NCBI GenBank assembly: GCA_002172545.1
Contig: NHFJ01000030.1
Span: 21,591 to 33,505 of the forward strand
Source: Fidelibacterota bacterium TMED108
GTDB taxonomy: Bacteria > Fidelibacterota > Marinisomatia > Marinisomatales > TCS55
Length of the DNA: 11,915 nucleotides
Reading direction: 5' to 3'
Shown here: positions 1 to 7,333 of the stretch, in pieces
Numbering within the stretch: the first letter of the stretch is position 1
Layout of the letters: each line of letters starts with the position of its first letter
Notes under the pieces: generated by a model
Database searches by the model: none
Told to the model about the DNA's origin: nothing
Seen by the model: the letters and a program-made list of their open reading frames with translations, nothing else
Translations under genes and position numbers: made by a program

Positions 1-941
1 AAATCTTTAAATCTTTCTTGAACAGGTTTAAATCTTTGATGCAAAATTCCTAGCGCCAAATAACAATCTTCAACTTTATCCACAACAACTCTCACAGCCA
101 TAATATCACTTATTTCTTCAAAGGATTTTTCCCTTTGGATCATTTTACCATAAATAGATGAATGAGATTTAGAACGCCCATAAACACGGGGGCTCATCTT
201 ATTCAACACTAATTCTTCATTTAAGGCAGATGTAATTGTTTTTATATATTTTTCACGTTCTTTATTTGAGGATTTAAGCTTTTTGTCAATTTCATTATAT
301 GCATCTGGACTTAAAACTTTTAAGGCTAGATCATCTAATAGCCACTTTACACCTGCCATTCCTAATCTATGAGCAAGTGGTGCATAAACGTCACGTGTTT
401 CAACAGCTATTCTGCGTTGCTTAATTTTAGACATATGCTGTATTGTTTTCATATTATGAAGCCTATCTGCAAACTTAATAATAATGACCCTTAAATCCTT
501 AGCTACAGAAATTAGCATCTTCATAAAGTTTCCAGCTTGCTGTGCTTTTCTTGTGGAGAAATGTATACCACTAAGCTTACTCACGCCATCCACAAGTTCA
601 GCAATATTATCACCAAACTCTGTTCTTATTTCTTCAAGGGATGTTGAAGTATCTTCAACAGTATCATGAAGCATTCCAGATATAATTGTAGTGATATCCA
701 TATTCCAGCTTGCCAAGATTTTAGCAACTTCAACACAATGAGCTTCAAAATATGGTTCACCTGAGAGCCTTTTTTGACCTTCGTGCCGTTTTAAACCAAA
801 CTCATATGCTTTCCATAATTCAACTTTTAGCTTATCATCTTCTTTTAATTCATAGTGCGTAATGCTTTGTAGTAGCTTATTGAATGTATTTGGAAACTGA
901 CCCCCTATAAATGGGATTAGTTTTGAAATTGGGTTATCCAT
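1..941 (-). CDS. rel: Bifunctional (p)ppGpp synthetase/hydrolase (Rel/SpoT), C-terminus outside the window
   Basis: Makes and degrades the stringent-response alarmone (p)ppGpp in the cytoplasm. I translated the minus strand from an ATG at 941; 313 codons are visible and the frame is open at the window edge. The hydrolase HD domain is intact: SGEPYFEAH (residues 60-68), HDTVEDT (92-98) and DRLHN (159-163) carry the expected metal and substrate ligands, so hydrolase activity is likely. The synthetase domain begins with YGRSKSHSSIYGKM (254-267) and continues through DIMAVRVVVD (279-288) and DCYLALGILH (292-301). The loop REK (270-272) resembles the RxKD type of bifunctional enzymes, a weak argument. 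The rest of the synthetase and any TGS, helical and ACT regions lie beyond base 1. The start codon sits inside the end of dnaB (8-base overlap), suggesting translational coupling; no clear Shine-Dalgarno is visible. Whether the gene is best called rel or spoT cannot be settled from half a protein. Confidence 0.95.
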   Translation of the reverse strand, partial: MDNPISKLIPFIGGQFPNTFNKLLQSITHYELKEDDKLKVELWKAYEFGLKRHEGQKRLSGEPYFEAHCVEVAKILASWNMDITTIISGMLHDTVEDTSTSLEEIRTEFGDNIAELVDGVSKLSGIHFSTRKAQQAGNFMKMLISVAKDLRVIIIKFADRLHNMKTIQHMSKIKQRRIAVETRDVYAPLAHRLGMAGVKWLLDDLALKVLSPDAYNEIDKKLKSSNKEREKYIKTITSALNEELVLNKMSPRVYGRSKSHSSIYGKMIQREKSFEEISDIMAVRVVVDKVEDCYLALGILHQRFKPVQERFKD

Positions 942-2304
942 TAAAAACTGATTCAGCTTCGGACTGACTTATTGTAGCTGAGTTTTCAAATCTGGCAAAT
1001 CGATCTATAAAAGTAACATTTATATTTCCAGTAGGCCCATTTCTTTGTTTAGCAACAATGACCTGAGCTTTTCCTTTGTCTTCATCCTCCTGTGAATATA
1101 TCCAAGGTCGATATAAAAACATGACAACATCAGCGTCCTGCTCAATTGCACCTGATTCTCTAAGATCGGACAGTTGTGGTCGCCTATCAGTTCTATTTTC
1201 AACAGCTCGAGATAATTGAGAAAGGGCAACAACTGGTACTTCAATTTCTTTGGCAAGGTTTTTGAGAGATCTGGAAATTTGAGAAATTTCTTGCTGACGA
1301 CTCTCTACACCTTTTGGCCCGCTCATTAATTGTAAATAATCTACAATTATCATTCCAATATTATGCTCAGCTTTTAATCGCCTAGCTTTTGCTCTAACTT
1401 CAAGAACAGACATCCCAGCAGAATCGTCTAAGTAAATGGGTGCTTCTGCTAATTGACCAACAGCTAAGCTAAGATTTTTCCATTGACTCTTTGGAAGTTT
1501 ACCAGTTCTAACTAGGTGACTATCCACCCTTCCCTCTGCACAGAGAAGTCTCATTGCTAATTGATGATTTGCCATTTCTAAGCTAAACATACCAATACCG
1601 ACTTTATCCATCACTGCAGCATTTCTACCCATTGACAAAGCCAATGCGGTTTTTCCCATTCCAGGTCTACCAGCAATAATTATCAATTCACCTGAATGAA
1701 AACCTGAAGTTATATTGTCTAGGTCAGTTAAACCCGATGCAACTCCCGTAACAGATCCAGGTGAAGCAGCTATTTGGTCTAACTGCTCAAATGTCTTGTG
1801 AAGCATTGATCCTAAATGATCAAAACCTCCTTTTAATCTTTTTTCAGAAATATTAAAAATAGCAGATTCTGCGGCGTCTAAAATATCATCAACATCTTGA
1901 TTGTCTTCGGAAGCATTCCTAGAAACTTCATGTGAAACATTTATAAGGGTACGCAAAATGCTTTTTTCTAAAACAATCTTAGCATAATGTTCTATATTTG
2001 CAGTTGTAGGTACGGACTCGGCAAGCCCAGAAATATAATATGCTCCCCCTACACCCTTGAGTTCATTTTTCTTTTTTAGCTTATCTACAACAGAAATAGC
2101 ATCAATAGGATCACCTTTTTCAAAAAGATCTACCATACATGATGCAATGCGAATATGGGCCTCTTTATAGAACATATTAGGTTTTAACCATTGCATAGCC
2201 TTGCTTACGGCTTCTTTTGTAGTCAGCATTGAACCAAGAACTGCTTCTTCTGCTTCTATAGATTGAGGCTGTCCCTTTAAATCAATTTTTTCTTCTTTTG
2301 GCAT
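934..2304 (-). CDS. dnaB: Replicative DNA helicase DnaB
   Basis: Hexameric ATP-driven helicase that unwinds DNA at the replication fork and recruits primase. The length of 456 residues is normal and there is no intein or insertion. The N-terminal helical domain spans about residues 12-115 (SIEAEEAVLGSML at 15-27), followed by a linker and the RecA-like motor from about 170 to 440. Visible motor motifs are Walker A GRPGMGKT (212-219), SLEM (241-244), Walker B IIVDYLQLM (319-327), LSQLSR (361-366), the DLRESGAIEQDAD block (380-392) and the arginine-finger region KQRNGPTG (419-426). The ATG at 2304 gives the full conserved N-terminus. A good promoter candidate lies about 33 bases upstream, and no strong Shine-Dalgarno is seen. 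The 3' end overlaps the start of rel by 8 bases, so the two are probably co-transcribed. Confidence 0.97.
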   Translation of the reverse strand: MPKEEKIDLKGQPQSIEAEEAVLGSMLTTKEAVSKAMQWLKPNMFYKEAHIRIASCMVDLFEKGDPIDAISVVDKLKKKNELKGVGGAYYISGLAESVPTTANIEHYAKIVLEKSILRTLINVSHEVSRNASEDNQDVDDILDAAESAIFNISEKRLKGGFDHLGSMLHKTFEQLDQIAASPGSVTGVASGLTDLDNITSGFHSGELIIIAGRPGMGKTALALSMGRNAAVMDKVGIGMFSLEMANHQLAMRLLCAEGRVDSHLVRTGKLPKSQWKNLSLAVGQLAEAPIYLDDSAGMSVLEVRAKARRLKAEHNIGMIIVDYLQLMSGPKGVESRQQEISQISRSLKNLAKEIEVPVVALSQLSRAVENRTDRRPQLSDLRESGAIEQDADVVMFLYRPWIYSQEDEDKGKAQVIVAKQRNGPTGNINVTFIDRFARFENSATISQSEAESVFNG

Positions 2305-2336
2305 TTGCTTATACTATACTAATTATTTTCATATCC

Positions 2337-2366
2337 ATTAAAAAATATCTATGCTTGTGCTTTCAA
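2337..2366 (-). promoter_or_regulatory. Candidate sigma70-type promoter for dnaB-rel
   Basis: Reading the minus strand, TTGAAA (2361-2366) and TTTAAT (2337-2342) each differ by one base from the -35 and -10 consensus and are 18 bases apart. Transcription would begin near 2330, leaving a leader of about 26 bases before the dnaB ATG at 2304. The position directly after a terminator-like hairpin fits a new transcription unit. AT-rich DNA gives such matches by chance, and FCB bacteria may use a different promoter consensus, so this is moderate evidence only. Confidence 0.4.
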
Positions 2367-2373
2367 ATTTGAA
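2362..2373. repeat. 12-bp perfect palindrome overlapping the dnaB -35 candidate
   Basis: TTCAAATTTGAA is its own reverse complement and covers five of the six bases of the -35 candidate TTGAAA. Such a placement would suit an operator, but short A/T palindromes are common in DNA of this composition, and no regulator is identified. Confidence 0.25.
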
Positions 2374-2402
2374 TTAGTCAATAATGTTTCAGGATACTCA
2401 GT

Positions 2403-2429
2403 AAAAAAACAATTTCATTGAATTGTTTT
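2403..2429 (-). terminator. A/T-rich hairpin with U-tract between rpoZ and dnaB
   Basis: On the minus strand AAAACAATT (2421-2429) pairs with AATTGTTTT (2406-2414) around a 6-base loop, and the run of seven T (2403-2409) forms the tail. It has intrinsic-terminator geometry, but the stem has only one G-C pair, so strength is doubtful. Its presence about 210 bases after the rpoZ terminator implies that another transcript may end here. Confidence 0.4.
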
Positions 2430-2520
2430 CAGGAATATATCCAGTTTCATTTCTTTCAACGACTTTTCCACACCTAAATGTACATTTGCAGCAATCTTCC
2501 TAAAGCTACAATGAGTTTTA

Positions 2521-2546
2521 ACTTAATCAAATTACTTTGATTAAGT
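2521..2546 (-). other. Perfect 11-bp hairpin with a GUAA tetraloop
   Basis: On the minus strand ACTTAATCAAA (2536-2546) is followed by GTAA and the exact complement TTTGATTAAGT (2521-2531). In RNA the loop would be GUAA, a GNRA tetraloop. No T-run follows on the minus strand, so it is not a simple terminator. It may be part of a structured RNA or, as DNA, a protein-binding inverted repeat. Confidence 0.55.
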
Positions 2547-2596
2547 AGGCAGTTATACCCCGAAAGAGGTTAGGGATTTTATATACCTATTTTATT

Positions 2597-2631
2597 AAAA
2601 AATTCTAGGATTGCTCTATTTAAAGCAACCC
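2597..2631 (-). terminator. Intrinsic terminator after rpoZ
   Basis: On the minus strand GGGTTGCTTT pairs with AGAGCAATCC (10 bp with two G-U pairs, loop AAAT, 2608-2631), and a run of six T follows at 2597-2602 after a short spacer. It begins only 9 bases after the rpoZ stop codon, the usual place for the end of an operon (here yicC-gmk-rpoZ). Confidence 0.6.
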
Positions 2632-2640
2632 GCTATAAGA

Positions 2641-2919
2641 CTATGATTCTTCCTCTTTATTTTTCCAATCAATATCACCTTCTATAAATTGATTTACAGA
2701 TACTGTTGTAGGCTTTTCAAGCTCTTCATAATCATCAGGATTATTTTCAATCAGTTCATCGTATACACCCATCTCCTCTTCTTCGTTTGAATCAATAATT
2801 TCCTCGACTATTCTATCGCTAAGAACTTGTTTTGCTCTTTTCGACATTACAACAACAGATTCGTAGATATCGCCAGACTGACTTTCCATATCTCTAATAG
2901 ATATTGGCTCAAGTGACAT
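2641..2919 (-). CDS. rpoZ: DNA-directed RNA polymerase omega subunit
   Basis: Small subunit that stabilises the beta' subunit during RNA polymerase assembly; in proteobacteria it also contributes to a (p)ppGpp site. I chose the ATG at 2919 (92 residues) over the in-frame ATG at 2940 because AAAGGAG stands 6 bases before it and the longer form adds only seven residues with no family support. The conserved core SGDIYESVVVMSKRAKQV (residues 15-32) matches the omega helix with its KRA motif, and the C-terminal EKPTTVSVNQFIEGDI (68-83) matches the family's EKP...A..EI..G region. Between them is a very acidic stretch (DSNEEEE, 43-49). The gene overlaps the end of gmk by 11 bases, and its own terminator follows directly. 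Confidence 0.85.
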   Translation of the reverse strand: MSLEPISIRDMESQSGDIYESVVVMSKRAKQVLSDRIVEEIIDSNEEEEMGVYDELIENNPDDYEELEKPTTVSVNQFIEGDIDWKNKEEES

Positions 2920-3484
2920 AAGATACTCCTTTGGTTTCATTTTTTATAATTTCTAAAATTTTATTTGTAGCAACTTCAAGCTTATCATTAACAATAGAAA
3001 AATCAAAATTTGATTTATGGGATAACTCAAACTCAATTCTTTGAAGTCTTTTTGCTATTCTTTCGTTTGAGTCAGAACCCCTTTTTTGCAATCTTATTTT
3101 TAATTCATTTAAACTTGGAGGTTCTACAAAAATTGAAACTGTTTGTTTTGGAAAAAGTTTTTTAATGTTTAATGCGCCTTTAACATCTACTTCGAGTAAG
3201 AGAGGTATTTTTTTATCAATTGAATTTTGAATTTGAGATTTTGATGTTCCATAATAACAATCAAAATGGAAACTCCACTCAACAAAGTCTTCTTTTTTAA
3301 TACTGTCTAAAAATTCCTCATCAGTTACAAAATAATAATCAACACCGTTCTTTTCATTTGGCCTTATTTTTCTTGATGTATGTGAAATTGAGAATTTAAT
3401 ATTATTTTCTTTCTTTTGAATTTCTTTACAAATTGTAGTTTTTCCTGAGCCCGAAGGAGCAGTAATTATAATTAGATTTTTCAT
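2909..3484 (-). CDS. gmk: Guanylate kinase
   Basis: Phosphorylates GMP to GDP with ATP in the cytoplasm, the step that feeds both GTP and (p)ppGpp pools. The length of 191 residues is typical. The P-loop is APSGSGKTT (9-17); the GMP-binding segment is SHTSRKIRP (34-42) with GVDYYFV (47-53); LLLEVDVKGA (95-104) and the lid region RLQKRGSDSNERIAKRL (131-147) match the family. One oddity is that the usual G-N before YYGT is D-C here (HFDCYYGT, 73-80). The start overlaps the yicC stop by 4 bases (ATGA) and the end overlaps rpoZ by 11 bases, so the three are almost surely one transcript. The gmk-rpoZ pairing is widespread in bacteria. Confidence 0.95.
   Translation of the reverse strand: MKNLIIITAPSGSGKTTICKEIQKKENNIKFSISHTSRKIRPNEKNGVDYYFVTDEEFLDSIKKEDFVEWSFHFDCYYGTSKSQIQNSIDKKIPLLLEVDVKGALNIKKLFPKQTVSIFVEPPSLNELKIRLQKRGSDSNERIAKRLQRIEFELSHKSNFDFSIVNDKLEVATNKILEIIKNETKGVSYVT
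2926..2932 (-). promoter_or_regulatory. Ribosome binding site that sets the rpoZ start
   Basis: AAAGGAG on the minus strand lies inside the end of gmk, 6 bases before the ATG at 2919. It favours that codon over the upstream in-frame ATG at 2940, which has no comparable site. Confidence 0.65.
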
Positions 3485-4341
3485 AAGATATTCTGAATTT
3501 GCTCTCTTATTTTTTCCGACTCTTCTTTCATTCCTATGACGTGTTTAACAACTTTATCAGAAAAACTTTTTGAACCTATGGTATTTATTTCTCGACTAAT
3601 TTCCTGCAACAAGAAATTTAAACTCTTGCCTGCGGGCTTTGAACCTCTTACTATTTTTTCAAATTGTAAAAAATGACTTTTTAACCTAACGACCTCTTCT
3701 GTAATATCAGCTTTATCAACTAAATGGGCAATCTCTTGATTCATTCTTAGGTCGTCTACCTGAAAATCTTTTAATAAATCAGAAATTCTATTTTTTAACT
3801 TTTTAATTCTTTTTTTATGTTCTAGTGGAATTTGTTTTTCAATCGTTGATAATATTTTTTTAAGCAAAGCTATTCTTTTTAGTATATCATCCTTAAGAAC
3901 AGCGCCTTCTGTCTTACGCATTTTAATTACTTTATTTGAAGCGTCTCTGATGGCCCTGAGAATTAGTTTTGAATCATTTATTTTTGATTCATTCGACATA
4001 AAGAGATCATTGGAAGTTATTATTTCATTTATATTCAATTTGTGACCGTATTTCTTTTCAATTGTTGCTAGTGTTGTAATTAATAGCTTTAAACGGCTCT
4101 CGTTAAAAATAAAGTCTTGCGAATTTAGACTTGAATCAGATTCAAAGTTAATATGGACAGTTCCTCTAATAATTTTTTCAGAAAGCATATCCCTAATGCT
4201 TTTCTCTAAAGAATATTCTAAGTCTAGCCCTCTAATTTTAAGATCCAAAACCTTTCCGTTTACGCATCTAATACTAACGGAGATCTTATTATTCCCCCTA
4301 CCAGCAGATGATCTGCCGAAACCTGTCATGCTTTGTATCAT
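3481..4341 (-). CDS. yicC: YicC/YloC family endoribonuclease
   Basis: Member of the YicC family; the E. coli protein is an endoribonuclease linked to turnover of the small RNA RyhB, while the role in this lineage is unknown. At 286 residues it has family length. The N-terminus MIQSMTGFGR (1-10) is the family hallmark, MRKTEGAVLKDDI (141-153) is the central conserved block, and the C-terminal DUF1732 part shows DKADITEEVVRLKSH (209-223), FLLQEISREINTIGSK (243-258) and EKIREQIQNIL (276-286). GGAG stands 9 bases before the ATG at 4341. The 78-base gap to the preceding gene holds no convincing terminator; TTGTTT and TGTAAT (4371-4400, spacing 18) are a weak promoter candidate. The gene leads the yicC-gmk-rpoZ unit, an order common in many phyla. 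Confidence 0.93.
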   Translation of the reverse strand: MIQSMTGFGRSSAGRGNNKISVSIRCVNGKVLDLKIRGLDLEYSLEKSIRDMLSEKIIRGTVHINFESDSSLNSQDFIFNESRLKLLITTLATIEKKYGHKLNINEIITSNDLFMSNESKINDSKLILRAIRDASNKVIKMRKTEGAVLKDDILKRIALLKKILSTIEKQIPLEHKKRIKKLKNRISDLLKDFQVDDLRMNQEIAHLVDKADITEEVVRLKSHFLQFEKIVRGSKPAGKSLNFLLQEISREINTIGSKSFSDKVVKHVIGMKEESEKIREQIQNIL

Positions 4342-4419
4342 TTATTTTTACTCCAGATATAGCTAGCTAAATTACAATTACCATTAAAATCTTGAAACAA
4401 ATACTCTAGCAACTATTAT

Positions 4420-5481
4420 TTACAGTTTATCTATATATCTTAGTATTAAGTTAGAATCTAAGCTAAATGAAATAAGGTGCGTTGAGCCGAGACCCGAATT
4501 TATTGGTTCACCAATGAACGCATAATCTAACGAAATATCGCTCCAACTTAAGCCAAGACCTAAAGTAGTAACATTAATTTGATTTTGACCTACTCTAAGC
4601 GCGATACGTTCTTTATACTTAATATTTAATCCTAACATCAAATACGTATTATTCGATCCAAAGGTTTTGAAGATATTTTTAGATCCATTTGTATCCCATT
4701 TAAAATCAGCACTGCCAATTACTTTTAAATTTTGGTTTTCAAAGTCATGTTGATGCGAAAATCCCGAAATTAATATCGGCTTAAATCTTTCAACTGTTCC
4801 ATTGTTCCAAACTTGCCAACTCGTAGATATATCTTTTATGAGAAAGCCTATTTTTCCATTGTTCCATAGGCTTGATATTAAACCAAGATCAATGCCAATA
4901 CCTGTTGATGAAAATTCACCTACATTATGAAAGAGAGATTTTATTGCCATGCCATATGAATAGGCACCTCTATTCCATGATGTGCTTAAATGTATTCCGG
5001 TTTGTTTTTGTGAAAAATAAGATAATTTATCTCTATCCAACCGCTCACCTTCATCAACTTGCCCATTGCCTTCTCCAATATCACCTGTTCCAGGCATTCC
5101 ATCTAATCCAAAATCAAGTAGCATATCCCTCGTATCTGGTATTTTATCTATTCCTTCATACATCAGTATTAAATTAAATGGTCTCTTAAAATTTTTGAGA
5201 GGAATTCCAATAAGATCACTGTTAATCATTCCACCTAACCTGTTTTGATGTGTATAGTGGATGTTGTGTTTTGCGTTTAAATTAATTGAAGCTGGATTGT
5301 ATAGCGATGCTATTGTTGCACCTTGACTAGTTACAACAGCAGAACCCAATGACTTAGTTCTTGCATCACCAGCGTTTTCAAAAACCTGCCAACCATATTT
5401 CACCCAATAAGTTTGACCTGATATAGAATAGCTTGTAATAAAAAAAATGATTACTATTTTAACTAGAAGATAGTTCTGCAT
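4420..5481 (-). CDS. PorV/PorQ-like outer-membrane beta-barrel protein
   Basis: Probably an exported outer-membrane barrel of the PorV/PorQ (UPF0164, FadL-related) kind found in FCB bacteria; its ligand or role is not known. The N-terminus has a signal peptide: K8, a hydrophobic core at residues 9-20 and likely cleavage near 21-22 (SYSISGQ). The mature start FENAGDARTKSLGSAVVTSQGATIASLYNPASI (34-66, in parts) fits the family pattern of a G-A-R-x-x-x-x-G segment followed by NPA. Many alternating hydrophobic strands follow, and the end THLISFSLD (334-342) resembles the family's last strand. An Asp/Gly-rich loop GLDGMPGTGDIGEGNG (125-140) interrupts the barrel and looks like a calcium-binding loop. 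The start lies inside selB (23-base overlap), so it is probably translated from the same mRNA although the functions look unrelated. Confidence 0.7.
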   Translation of the reverse strand: MQNYLLVKIVIIFFITSYSISGQTYWVKYGWQVFENAGDARTKSLGSAVVTSQGATIASLYNPASINLNAKHNIHYTHQNRLGGMINSDLIGIPLKNFKRPFNLILMYEGIDKIPDTRDMLLDFGLDGMPGTGDIGEGNGQVDEGERLDRDKLSYFSQKQTGIHLSTSWNRGAYSYGMAIKSLFHNVGEFSSTGIGIDLGLISSLWNNGKIGFLIKDISTSWQVWNNGTVERFKPILISGFSHQHDFENQNLKVIGSADFKWDTNGSKNIFKTFGSNNTYLMLGLNIKYKERIALRVGQNQINVTTLGLGLSWSDISLDYAFIGEPINSGLGSTHLISFSLDSNLILRYIDKL

Positions 5482-7333
5482 TCAATTTTTCTCCCTTAAC
5501 TCTGTAATTATCTACCCTAGTTGTAAATTTTATTTTATCACAAAATTCTAAAATAGGAATGGCATTTTTTCGAGTTACGGATATCATTTTTTTAAATTCT
5601 GGCACACTTAATTTCGTATGTTTAGTAAAATAACGGCCTAGTAGATATTTCAAAATATTGTAATTATTCATATGCATCCATAAATCAGAGTCGATTTGAA
5701 CTACTTTTTCACTATCTTTCAGCAAATAAAGAATATTCAGCGCTTTTTTTTGGTTTTTATCATAAACTCTTAAAGAGCTTAATAAATCAAATCCACTGTC
5801 AATTAAAGATGATTCAATTTCATTAGCTATTAACAAGTCTACTTCACTTAAATCAATCTTATTATTTTTAAGCCCATAGCCTGATTCATATATAACTATC
5901 TCGTTTTTCATTTCATTTGTAACAAATTCAAGCCATTTTTTATCAAACTCTAAAGAGATAAGCAATTCTTCCTTGGATATAGATTTTTTATATTTATTAT
6001 TTTTATGAAATTCCTCAACCTTTTTTATAATTTCTTTTTTCGACTTATTAAGAGATTCTGATGAATATATAATACTATCTATCACTAATACTTTATTTCT
6101 ATTCACCCATTTTAATATTTGATTTTTAGATACATTAAAAAATTTTGACCACCCTTCAATTGACAATGGCTTTTTCCAAAATCGATTAATGCTTTGAAGA
6201 AATCTTTTTGAATTATCTGTTTCAATTTTTTGAATATTTTTTTTTAAATCTTTCTTGCTAAACTTTGGATTATTATCTAAAACTTTTCCACCAGCTATTG
6301 TTTCCATTGGTGAAATGCTTCTCACAATAAATCTTTGATCACATAATGGAGAAATATCGTTGTTAAGATCAAGTAAAACATTAGCTGATTGGCCTGGTAA
6401 AATCTTTATTCCAAAAGTAATTACCTTGGCGATTACCTGACTAGTTCCAATATGAATATGCACTAATTGCTTATCCTTTATCATCCAATTATTATTTTCA
6501 ATCATTTTAATATTTACTATTATCTTAGAGGTTGGAGCTATTTGATTTTTTATTGCAAGAACAGACCCTCTTTTTAATTTTGTCTGCTCAACGCTCGAAA
6601 AATTAATTGCCGCTCTATCTCCAGCCTTAATCGTTTCAGTGGTTTCTCCATGAGTTTGAAAAGATCTGACTGTAGCATTATTTTGTTCTGGTAAAATAAT
6701 AATTTCTGAATTGCTTTTTAATTTACCAGATAAAACCGTTCCAGTTGCAATAGTGCCAAATCCAGTTTTAGAAAAAACCCTATCAATAGGCATATAAAAA
6801 AAACCTCTGTCGACAATTTTTTCTACATTTTCTGAAAGATTGATTATCTCTTTTTTAAGTAAGTCAATTCCAACATTATTTTTAGCAGATGTTCTTAAAA
6901 TTTTTGCATTATAAAAATTAGTATTTTGAATTCGACCTTTAATTTCGTTTTCAACTAAATCGATAATATTATTTTCAACTTTGTCAGCTTTAGTTATAAC
7001 AACAATAGCATGTTTGATATTTAATAAATGTAAAATTTCAATGTGTTCATGTGTTTGCGGCATTAAACCATCATCAGCTGAAACAATAATTAATGCAATA
7101 TTAATAGTGGATATACCTGCAACCATATTCCGTATAAATCTTTCGTGACCAGGCACATCGATAATTGTTATTTCATTATTTAGATATGCAAAACCAATGT
7201 CAATTGTCATCCCCCTACTTTTCTCTTCTTTTAAAGTATCAGTGTTTGTTCCAGTTAGTAGTTTAACAATAGAAGTTTTACCGTGATCTATGTGACCAGC
7301 GGTACCAATGACGACTTGAGGCTTATTGATCAA
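5459..7333 (-). CDS. selB: Selenocysteine-specific elongation factor SelB (TTG start)
   Basis: GTPase that carries Sec-tRNA(Sec) to ribosomes paused at UGA codons followed by a SECIS hairpin. The length of 624 residues is normal. The EF-Tu-like part has G1 GHIDHGKT (13-20), G2 [11 protein letters not shown] (41-51), G3 DVPGHE (59-64), G4 TKAD (114-117) and G5 TSAK (148-151), followed by the translation-factor barrels to about residue 355. The C-terminal half is the winged-helix array that binds SECIS; its last domain shows [18 protein letters not shown] (580-597) and TTRVDNYRV (604-612), the family signature. The start codon is TTG at 7333, overlapping the selA stop as TTGA; it gives the usual short lead before the G1 loop. 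No good Shine-Dalgarno is visible, so expression may rely on coupling to selA. Confidence 0.95.
   Translation of the reverse strand: MINKPQVVIGTAGHIDHGKTSIVKLLTGTNTDTLKEEKSRGMTIDIGFAYLNNEITIIDVPGHERFIRNMVAGISTINIALIIVSADDGLMPQTHEHIEILHLLNIKHAIVVITKADKVENNIIDLVENEIKGRIQNTNFYNAKILRTSAKNNVGIDLLKKEIINLSENVEKIVDRGFFYMPIDRVFSKTGFGTIATGTVLSGKLKSNSEIIILPEQNNATVRSFQTHGETTETIKAGDRAAINFSSVEQTKLKRGSVLAIKNQIAPTSKIIVNIKMIENNNWMIKDKQLVHIHIGTSQVIAKVITFGIKILPGQSANVLLDLNNDISPLCDQRFIVRSISPMETIAGGKVLDNNPKFSKKDLKKNIQKIETDNSKRFLQSINRFWKKPLSIEGWSKFFNVSKNQILKWVNRNKVLVIDSIIYSSESLNKSKKEIIKKVEEFHKNNKYKKSISKEELLISLEFDKKWLEFVTNEMKNEIVIYESGYGLKNNKIDLSEVDLLIANEIESSLIDSGFDLLSSLRVYDKNQKKALNILYLLKDSEKVVQIDSDLWMHMNNYNILKYLLGRYFTKHTKLSVPEFKKMISVTRKNAIPILEFCDKIKFTTRVDNYRVKGEKLNAELSSS

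Larger units (their letters stand above)
2403..2580 (-). ncRNA. Candidate structured small RNA between two terminators
   Basis: This is the core of the 336-base gene-free stretch 2305-2640. It starts after the rpoZ terminator and an A/T-rich block (TATATAAAAT at 2576-2585, a possible -10 region without a recognisable -35). It contains ACCTC/GGGGT (a 5-bp stem near 2560-2573), a perfect 11-bp hairpin (2521-2546), the palindrome AAATGTACATTT (2476-2487) and ends in a terminator-like hairpin. The implied length of about 175 nt is in the range of 6S RNA and other regulatory RNAs. However, I could not draw the long rod with a central bubble expected of 6S, and I recognise no tmRNA, SRP or RNase P signature. 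It could instead be only a 3' or 5' untranslated region. Confidence 0.25.

Noticed and set aside
2464..2472. TTTTCCACA, a match to the DnaA-box consensus TTWTNCACA, near dnaB
   Set aside because: It is a single copy without a cluster or unwinding element. Another exact box, TTATCCACA at 76-84, is inside conserved rel codons. There is no evidence for an origin.
2406..2516. A stop-free minus-strand frame of about 35 codons in the intergenic region, reading GVEKSLKEMKLDIFLKTIQ near its end
   Set aside because: It has no ATG until the last 11 codons, no ribosome-binding site and no family resemblance, and it runs through the terminator-like hairpin; this length is expected by chance.
2403..2580. 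Naming the intergenic element 6S RNA or tmRNA
   Set aside because: No long rod with a central bubble could be drawn, and no tmRNA tag reading frame or tRNA-like end is present; the size alone does not justify the name.
4361..4370. Palindrome TAGCTAGCTA upstream of yicC
   Set aside because: Ten-base palindromes are expected about twenty times by chance in a window of this length and composition.
4872..5177. Plus-strand open frames such as this one and those at 484-669, 7739-8035, 8946-9230 and 10042-10257
   Set aside because: All lie antisense to well-supported minus-strand genes, have no recognisable protein pattern and no ribosome-binding site; they are by-products of AT-rich coding DNA.
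7300..7333. Possible UGA recoding at the selA stop, since Sec machinery is present
   Set aside because: Reading through gives about 14 unrelated residues before TAG, no SECIS-like hairpin follows within a few bases, and SelA already has its normal length and end.
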